Positions 59,273-64,000 of a DNA stretch of 64,000 bases are shown here, in pieces. Source of the stretch: Prosthecobacter fusiformis (GTDB taxonomy: Bacteria > Verrucomicrobiota > Verrucomicrobiia > Verrucomicrobiales > Verrucomicrobiaceae); NCBI RefSeq assembly GCF_004364345.1, contig NZ_SOCA01000004.1:1-64000 (forward strand), in the 5' to 3' direction. Below the pieces are notes generated by a model that did not search any database, was not told the origin of the DNA, and saw only the letters and a list, made by a program, of their open reading frames with translations. Each line of letters starts with the position of its first letter. Position 1 is the stretch's first letter. Position numbers and translations under genes: made by a program.

Positions 59273-60046
59273 TTACACCCTCTCGCCGCTGGCCCTCACG
59301 ACGAGCAGCACGGCTACGGCGATGAGGATCATGACGAGGCTGACTGCGACGGCGGACTCGAGATTACCGACGCTGAGCTCTAGCCAGACAGTGGTAGGCA
59401 GGACTTCGGTGCGGTTGCGGGTGGCACCAGCGAAGACGAGGATGGGGCCGAATTCCCCCAGGCTGCGGGCCCAGGCGATGCAGAAGGCCGCTACCAAACC
59501 GCGCCGGGCACTGGGCAGGGCGATGTGCCAGAGGGCCTGAAATCGCGTGGCCCCGAGGGTCAGCGCGACATCTTCCGGTCGGGGAGAAAGGTGGTCAAAC
59601 GTACCGCGCACGGTGCGGATGGCAAAAGCAGCGGCGACGACGAATTGGGCGAGGATGACTCCAGCGACGGTGTACGTGAAGGGGATGACGCTTTCGATGG
59701 CCTTGCCGATCAGCGTTTGAAAAAAGATCAGCAAGCACAGCCCGATGACCATGGGCGGCAGGACGATGGGGATATCCAGCGCGGCATCGACGAGAGATTT
59801 TCCAGGGAATTGCCGCCGAGCCATCAAGTAGCCGATGGGCACGGCGACCAGGAGGGCAAAGGCGGCGGCAGCGGTGCAGGTGATGAGGCTCAGGCCCGTG
59901 GCGTAGCGGATCTCCGGTTTCAGCAGTGTGTCCAGCCAGGCCTGCGGGGTGCTGTAAAGAGCGGTGGCACCGATCAGCAAGAGCCAGAACAGCAGGTAGG
60001 CAGAAACGATGAAAGCGAGGCTGAGCCAGAAGAGGCGGGCAGGCAT
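59273..60046 (-). CDS. modB: Molybdate-type ABC transporter permease (ModB-like)
   Basis: 257 residues from the ATG at 60046; 30 upstream in-frame residues are not family-like. Five to six helices. IGYLMARRQFPGKSLVDAAL-DIPIVLPPMVIGL is the ModB/CysT opening, and VALTLGATRFQALWHIALPS plus SLGEFGPILVFAGATRNRTEVL the EAA and substrate-gate motifs of molybdate/tungstate permeases. It lets oxyanions cross the inner membrane with an ATPase and a ModA-type binding protein; neither is adjacent. The ATPase at 19550-20185 is a possible partner. Flanked by sdpRI and a divergent unknown gene. Confidence 0.88.
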   Translation of the reverse strand: MPARLFWLSLAFIVSAYLLFWLLLIGATALYSTPQAWLDTLLKPEIRYATGLSLITCTAAAAFALLVAVPIGYLMARRQFPGKSLVDAALDIPIVLPPMVIGLCLLIFFQTLIGKAIESVIPFTYTVAGVILAQFVVAAAFAIRTVRGTFDHLSPRPEDVALTLGATRFQALWHIALPSARRGLVAAFCIAWARSLGEFGPILVFAGATRNRTEVLPTTVWLELSVGNLESAVAVSLVMILIAVAVLLVVRASGERV

Positions 60047-60192
60047 GGACGGGAAGGGTGGAAGGGGAAACTTGTGGAAGGGTGCTTTTCTATCGGAGCA
60101 TTCTCCGGCGCACAATGGCGGAGAATCCGCGTGCATATGTTTGAATCGCCCTTGCCCGATTCTTCATATGATTCTAGTTTATCTAGTAACTG

Positions 60193-61194
60193 ATGATCCT
60201 TTGTCTCGAATCTTCCCTCCTTGGAGGTTATCTCACCAATGAAGTGCCTGGTCTGGTGACCGGGATGCTGCATGTGGCGGGTTCCAAGCAGCCACTGAGG
60301 GTGGAACTGGTGGGAAATTTCCTGCGCGACATCGCTGGATGCCGGGTGGATCTGCACAATCCGCTGCCGCATGGAGACCTGGATGAAGTGGCGTGGCTTT
60401 CACCCCACCAGCACGGTTTTAACGGCGTGATGACAGCCTCCTACCGTGTGGCGAAGCTACCCCGCCGGCGATCTGCCGGGCAGACGGCACTGCCGGAGCC
60501 GCAAGGGCTGAAAAATCTGCTTTTCCTGGAGTGGTTCAACCAGCAGAGCCAGCGCATCCTTATTCAGTCCTGGCACCTGCAAATGCGCGTGAGTGCCCCG
60601 CGATGGCAGATGAGTGAGCAGGAAGAGGCGAGCCTTTTGCGCCAAGCGCGGGCGCGGCGGAAACATTTTCTTTTGAACCAGCGAGGCACGCAGGACCGTG
60701 CCAGTGCGCTGCATGCGCCGGGCATGCCGGATCCCTTTGAGCCGCATGATCTGAGCACGGGAAATCCTTTCACTTCGTTGGGGGACGCTCCTGCTTCCAG
60801 TCCCCAGGACCCGCCGAAATCCAGTCATGCGAATCCCGCGCGGCGATCCCAGGCGCTGGCCCAGGAACTGCGCCGCTTTGAGCAACTGCTGGTTTTTAAT
60901 GAAGAGGTGCGCACACGCCCGGCGGTGATGCATCTGCTCTCGACTGTAGCGGATCTCACCGCGCACCTAGTGCATGTGCTGAGGCAGTTTTCGGAATCGA
61001 AAACAGCGCATTGGAACTTTTTGATCGTGGATCTGGAACAGTCCCTGCCGCTCTTTGGCGCGGCTCTTAATGCCACGGATAAAATGGTGCAGCATGCCAG
61101 CCCCGGCACGGACCAGGAATGGCTGGCGATGGTGCAGGCCTGTCTTCTGAACATCGAGCTGCGCATGCGGGAACTGCTGACGATGCTGCGATAA
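60193..61194 (+). CDS. Hypothetical protein, two-part
   Basis: 333 residues. The N-terminal third (GGYLTNEVPGLVTGMLHVAG, FLRDIAGCRVDLHNPLPHGD) is a small beta-rich domain. The middle (about 150-230) is low-complexity, charged and Pro/Ser-rich, probably disordered. The C-terminal 110 residues are helical (LAQELRRFEQLLVFNEEVRT, LTAHLVHVLRQFSESKTAHW, LNATDKMVQHASPGTDQEWL). I do not recognise a family; it is likely lineage-restricted. It lies between the divergent modB gene and ffh, 116 bp upstream of ffh on the same strand. Confidence 0.65.
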   Translation: MILCLESSLLGGYLTNEVPGLVTGMLHVAGSKQPLRVELVGNFLRDIAGCRVDLHNPLPHGDLDEVAWLSPHQHGFNGVMTASYRVAKLPRRRSAGQTALPEPQGLKNLLFLEWFNQQSQRILIQSWHLQMRVSAPRWQMSEQEEASLLRQARARRKHFLLNQRGTQDRASALHAPGMPDPFEPHDLSTGNPFTSLGDAPASSPQDPPKSSHANPARRSQALAQELRRFEQLLVFNEEVRTRPAVMHLLSTVADLTAHLVHVLRQFSESKTAHWNFLIVDLEQSLPLFGAALNATDKMVQHASPGTDQEWLAMVQACLLNIELRMRELLTMLR

Positions 61195-61310
61195 GTCCGC
61201 CCATGTGGCCCTGAACGAAGACAAGGTTACCTGGGAAACTCGGTTGCTTAGCCGGAGGATGATTGAATACTGAGGGTTAAACGCCGAATCCCCCAAGACT
61301 GCCCCCTGAC

Positions 61311-62732
61311 ATGTTTTCCCTTCTCACTGACAAACTCGAAGATGCCTTCCGCAAGCTGCGCGGTCTGGGCAAGATCAGCGAATCCAACGTCTCCGACGCG
61401 ATGCGGGAAATCCGCATGGCGTTGCTGGAGGCGGATGTGGACTTTAAGGTCACCAAAGAACTGATTGAGGCGGTCAAGACCCGTGCCCTGGGTGAGGAGG
61501 TTTTGAAGACCGTCACGCCCGGCCAGCAGATCGTGAAAATTTTCAGCGATGAGCTGACGAAGATCCTGGGAGATGACGCCGCCGGGCTGGACCTCAGCCA
61601 GCCTTCGCGCATCCTGATGGTGGGTCTGAACGGGGCAGGGAAGACCACCACCTCCGCCAAGCTGGCTTACTGGCTGAAGAAACAGGGCAAGCGCCCACTG
61701 CTCATCGCACTGGATCTTTACCGTCCTGCTGCCGTGACGCAGCTTCAGGTGCTGGGCCAGCAATTGAATGTGCCGGTTTGTGTGCCTGCGGCGGGTGAAA
61801 CGGATGTTGTTCGTGCGACGCGGGCCGCCTTGGCCTGGGTGGAGCAGCAGGGCGCGGGCATTGCGATTTTCGATACGGCAGGCCGTCAGGAGGTGGACGA
61901 TGCCTTGCTCAATGAATTGAAGAAGGTGCGCGACCTGGTGAAGCCGGGTGAGACGCTTTTGGTGGCGGATGCGGCGACGGGTCAGCAGGCCGTGGCTGTG
62001 GCCAGCAAGTTCAATGAAACGGTGGCCCTGACTGGCCTCATTATGACCAAGCTGGATGGTGATGCCCGTGGGGGTTCCCTGCTTTCCATGCGCCAGGTCA
62101 CTGGCTGCCCTGTTAAGTTCATCGGTGTGGGTGAAAAGGTGGACCAGCTTGAGGTCTTCCACCCTGACCGGATGGCCCAGCGGATTCTCGGCATGGGTGA
62201 CGTCGTCAGCCTAGTGGAAAAAGCCGCGCAGGAGATCGATGAAAAAGAAGCCATGGGCATGATGCGCCGCATGGAGGAGAACAAGTTCGACTTCACTGAC
62301 TTCCTCGGCCAGCTTCGTTTCATGAAAAAGCTGGGGCCGCTGGAGGGCCTGCTGGGTATGATTCCTGGCATGAACAAGCTCAAAGGCATGCCGGGTGTGG
62401 ATGACAATCGCATGAAGCATGTGGAAGCGATCATCCTTTCCATGACGCCGAAGGAGCGGTCCAAGCCGGACATCATCAACGGCAGCCGACGCAAGCGTAT
62501 CTCCAAAGGTTGTGGCCGTCCTGTGGTGGAGATCAACCAGCTTCTCAAGCAGTTCGAAATGATGCGTAGCCTCATGAAGAACAAAGGTGCGATGGCGCAG
62601 ATGGCCGGCGGTCTCTTTGGCGGTGGTGGAGGCATGGGGGGCGGTATGCCGCAGATGCCCAAAGGCATGTTCCCTGGTGGAAAAATGCCGAAAATGGGCA
62701 AGTCGAAAAAAGGTTTCCGTCTCGGCGGCTAG
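61311..62732 (+). CDS. ffh: Signal recognition particle protein Ffh
   Basis: 473 residues. N domain LEDAFRKLRGLGKISESNVS; GTPase domain GLNGAGKTTTSAKLAYWLKK (about 105-113), DTAGRQEVDDALLNEL, TKLDGDARGGSLLSM and GVGEKVDQLEVFHPDRMAQR; methionine-rich M domain with FMKKLGPLEGLLGMIPGM, RSKPDIINGSRRKRISKGCG and QLLKQFEMMRSLMKNK, which binds SRP RNA and signal peptides. A Cys in RISKGCGRPV replaces the more usual Ser. The tail is Gly/Met-rich (GGGGGMGGGMPQMPKGM). It targets membrane and secreted proteins to FtsY and Sec. Confidence 0.97.
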   Translation: MFSLLTDKLEDAFRKLRGLGKISESNVSDAMREIRMALLEADVDFKVTKELIEAVKTRALGEEVLKTVTPGQQIVKIFSDELTKILGDDAAGLDLSQPSRILMVGLNGAGKTTTSAKLAYWLKKQGKRPLLIALDLYRPAAVTQLQVLGQQLNVPVCVPAAGETDVVRATRAALAWVEQQGAGIAIFDTAGRQEVDDALLNELKKVRDLVKPGETLLVADAATGQQAVAVASKFNETVALTGLIMTKLDGDARGGSLLSMRQVTGCPVKFIGVGEKVDQLEVFHPDRMAQRILGMGDVVSLVEKAAQEIDEKEAMGMMRRMEENKFDFTDFLGQLRFMKKLGPLEGLLGMIPGMNKLKGMPGVDDNRMKHVEAIILSMTPKERSKPDIINGSRRKRISKGCGRPVVEINQLLKQFEMMRSLMKNKGAMAQMAGGLFGGGGGMGGGMPQMPKGMFPGGKMPKMGKSKKGFRLGG

Positions 62733-62934
62733 TCTATTTTAAAGCGCATCTTTTGCGACGCGCTAAGATTGGAATTATGGCTTAACAAAAAGGATAATAA
62801 TGAATTGAGTGTGTCAAAGTGAGCCGTGGCCCCTGGAGTACCTCGTTTTTGAAAAAGAAGTTCAGAAAAAGACGAAATTCCTCTTGCACGGATTAGATTC
62901 TCAGCCATTATAACGGCCCGCTCAAACTGAGCAT

Positions 62935-63009
62935 GACCCCTTCGTCTAGCGGTTAGGACACATCCCTTTCACGGATGCGACACGAGTTCGATTCTCGTAG
63001 GGGTCGCCA
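62935..63009 (+). tRNA. tRNA-Glu (anticodon TTC)
   Basis: Acceptor GACCCCT/AGGGGTC, D arm TCTAGCGGTTAGGAC, anticodon stem CATCC/GGATG with loop CTTTCAC (TTC), T arm CGAGTTCGATTCTCG, discriminator G and an encoded CCA. Length 75 bp including CCA. Confidence 0.97.
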
Positions 63010-63010
63010 A

Positions 63011-63034
63011 CTTCCCAGGCTATAAGCCGGGAAG
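63011..63034 (+). terminator. Hairpin directly after tRNA-Glu
   Basis: CTTCCC-A-GGCT and AGCC-GGGAAG form a 10-bp stem with one bulge, beginning 2 bp after the tRNA's CCA. No T tract follows, so it may stop read-through weakly or guide 3' processing. The remaining bases to 63192 show nothing else. Confidence 0.4.
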
Positions 63035-63192
63035 CAAGGCAAGAAGGCTATCCAAGCACTTCACACTGCCAATGCTCATCCCCGAAAATACACTCTGGGA
63101 TACTCTACTCATCACCTGCACGGAGCATGTTTTTCCCTGACCTGATCTGGAGCAGGCAAGAAAGTCTATGAGGATGCGTATTCCCGGCCTTC

Positions 63193-64000
63193 ATGATATC
63201 TATACTCCCCCGAGCCCGGCCCTTCACCTATCAGGGCATTCTGGCGGCGCTCTTATTCCTGGCTGGGGATCTCCAGGCTGCACGGACTTGGCATGTGGAT
63301 GCTAACGGGGGAGATGATGAGCGGGATGGGCTTTCCTTTGCCACTGCCTTTCGGAGTATCCAGCACGCTGCGGACTTGGTGGGGCCAGGGGATGAGGTGA
63401 TTCTTCATCCGGGTGTTTATGCTGCGCCGGTGACCCTTCGTCGGCATGGGAAAGAGGATGCTCCAGTCACCTTCCGGGCGGACAAGGTCGCTAAAAATCG
63501 TGTCGTGTTGACGGGTGCGAATACGGACTTACTGAGCAATCCGGGTGGATGGACCTTGGAAGATGAAAGCCTGCGGCTATACTCCAGGAGTTATACAGGC
63601 AAAGAAGCGGGACGGGTACTCTATGATGGTGCGGATCTGTATCCGTATTCTACCCTGGATGGCTTAAAGGCCTATACCACGGAGGCGGGGCCTGGGCCGC
63701 GTCACGGATACTTTCACGATGTGGCTGCGGGCAGGCTATACCTGCGCCTTCATGCTTCCGGCAGGTATGGATCCTCGGACCCGTCTGCACATCGGATCGC
63801 TGTCGGGAAGCGGGATGGATTTGGCATGATGCTGCCCGGAAAAGGTCCCGGATACGTCATCATTGAGGGTATAACTTTCGAGACACCGGGGGACTCTGCC
63901 ATTTATACTGAAGTCAGTTGTATCACCGTGCGTGATTGCTGGTTTTTTGGCTCGCCGTATGGCGTGCGTGGCACCAATAAAGGCAGGGCACAGGAGGCTG
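63193..64000 (+). CDS. Secreted right-handed beta-helix protein (runs off right edge)
   Basis: 269 codons are visible and the frame is open at the edge. Signal peptide about 1-29 (YQGILAALLFLAGDLQA). The mature part starts TWHVDANGGDDERDGLSFAT, AFRSIQHAADLVGPGDEVIL and HPGVYAAPVTLRRHG, the N-terminal module of DUF1565/parallel-beta-helix proteins such as polysaccharide lyase-like and pectate-lyase-like enzymes, then VIIEGITFETPGDSAIYT and ITVRDCWFFGSPYGV rungs. Catalytic residues lie in the missing part. Possibly acts on a polysaccharide. Confidence 0.85.
   Translation, partial: MISILPRARPFTYQGILAALLFLAGDLQAARTWHVDANGGDDERDGLSFATAFRSIQHAADLVGPGDEVILHPGVYAAPVTLRRHGKEDAPVTFRADKVAKNRVVLTGANTDLLSNPGGWTLEDESLRLYSRSYTGKEAGRVLYDGADLYPYSTLDGLKAYTTEAGPGPRHGYFHDVAAGRLYLRLHASGRYGSSDPSAHRIAVGKRDGFGMMLPGKGPGYVIIEGITFETPGDSAIYTEVSCITVRDCWFFGSPYGVRGTNKGRAQEA

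Overview
The window looks like chromosomal DNA of a verrucomicrobium, most likely Verrucomicrobiaceae (Prosthecobacter, Verrucomicrobium or Brevifollis-like). This is inferred from gene content only. It is roughly 57-60% GC and rich in secreted sialidases, SGNH-type sialate esterases, a formylglycine sulfatase, DUF1080, PQQ-type beta-propellers and heme-rich MauG proteins, and its intergenic repeats look like those of the Planctomycetes-Verrucomicrobia group. Housekeeping genes (dnaX-ebfC, rpmI-rplT, ffh, glnA, pdhBC, ispH, three tRNAs) are interleaved with accessory loci.

Layout. 1-4.9 kb: the 5' end of an IS1182-type transposase, a mini membrane protein, and a minus-strand run of secreted proteins (beta-propeller, DUF1080, carbohydrate-binding-like). 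4.9-9.5 kb: a secreted unknown, pyruvate dehydrogenase E1-beta and E2 without E1-alpha, a HAD hydrolase and two tRNA-Lys genes. 9.6-21 kb: molybdenum-cofactor genes (xdhC, mocA, moeA, a ModC-like ATPase) mixed with a sugar dehydrogenase, ebfC-dnaX, a glucuronokinase-like GHMP kinase, L35-L20 and a WalJ-like MBL protein. 21-24 kb: type II glutamine synthetase with a sigma-54-like promoter, then a 145-residue kinase-like protein next to a PP2C phosphatase.

23.8-42.4 kb is a sialoglycan or sulfated-glycan utilisation region: a NanM-like kelch protein; a 1112-residue sialidase-sialidase-esterase fusion; a double sialate O-acetylesterase; a sialidase-like propeller; an HpcH/HpaI aldolase; a frameshifted sialidase; an iduronate-sulfatase-like enzyme; a sugar ABC binding protein and permease with no adjacent ATPase; and an SMP-30/sialidase fusion. 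The secreted enzymes would deacetylate, desulfate and trim acidic glycans, and the aldolase and ABC parts would handle released sugars.

42.4-53.5 kb: a TRIC channel, a MauG-type peroxidase, a YciI protein and a TetR-adaptor-RND pump-outer membrane factor operon headed by an MFS gene. 53.5-56.6 kb: a small regulon (membrane protein, winged-helix regulator, IspH homologue, di-iron ferritin-like protein) marked by three copies of one inverted repeat. 56.7-64 kb: an OprB porin, sdpI-sdpR with an operator, modB, an unknown protein, ffh, tRNA-Glu and the start of a beta-helix protein.

Most notable signals: a candidate programmed -1 frameshift site in dnaX at almost the codon position used in E. 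coli; the three ACTTTG-N5-CAAAGT-type operators; the multidomain sialidase fusion whose first domain has lost the FRIP arginine; the minimal kinase/PP2C pair; a permease with a soluble domain inserted between its first two membrane helices; and a single-base frameshift that breaks one sialidase.
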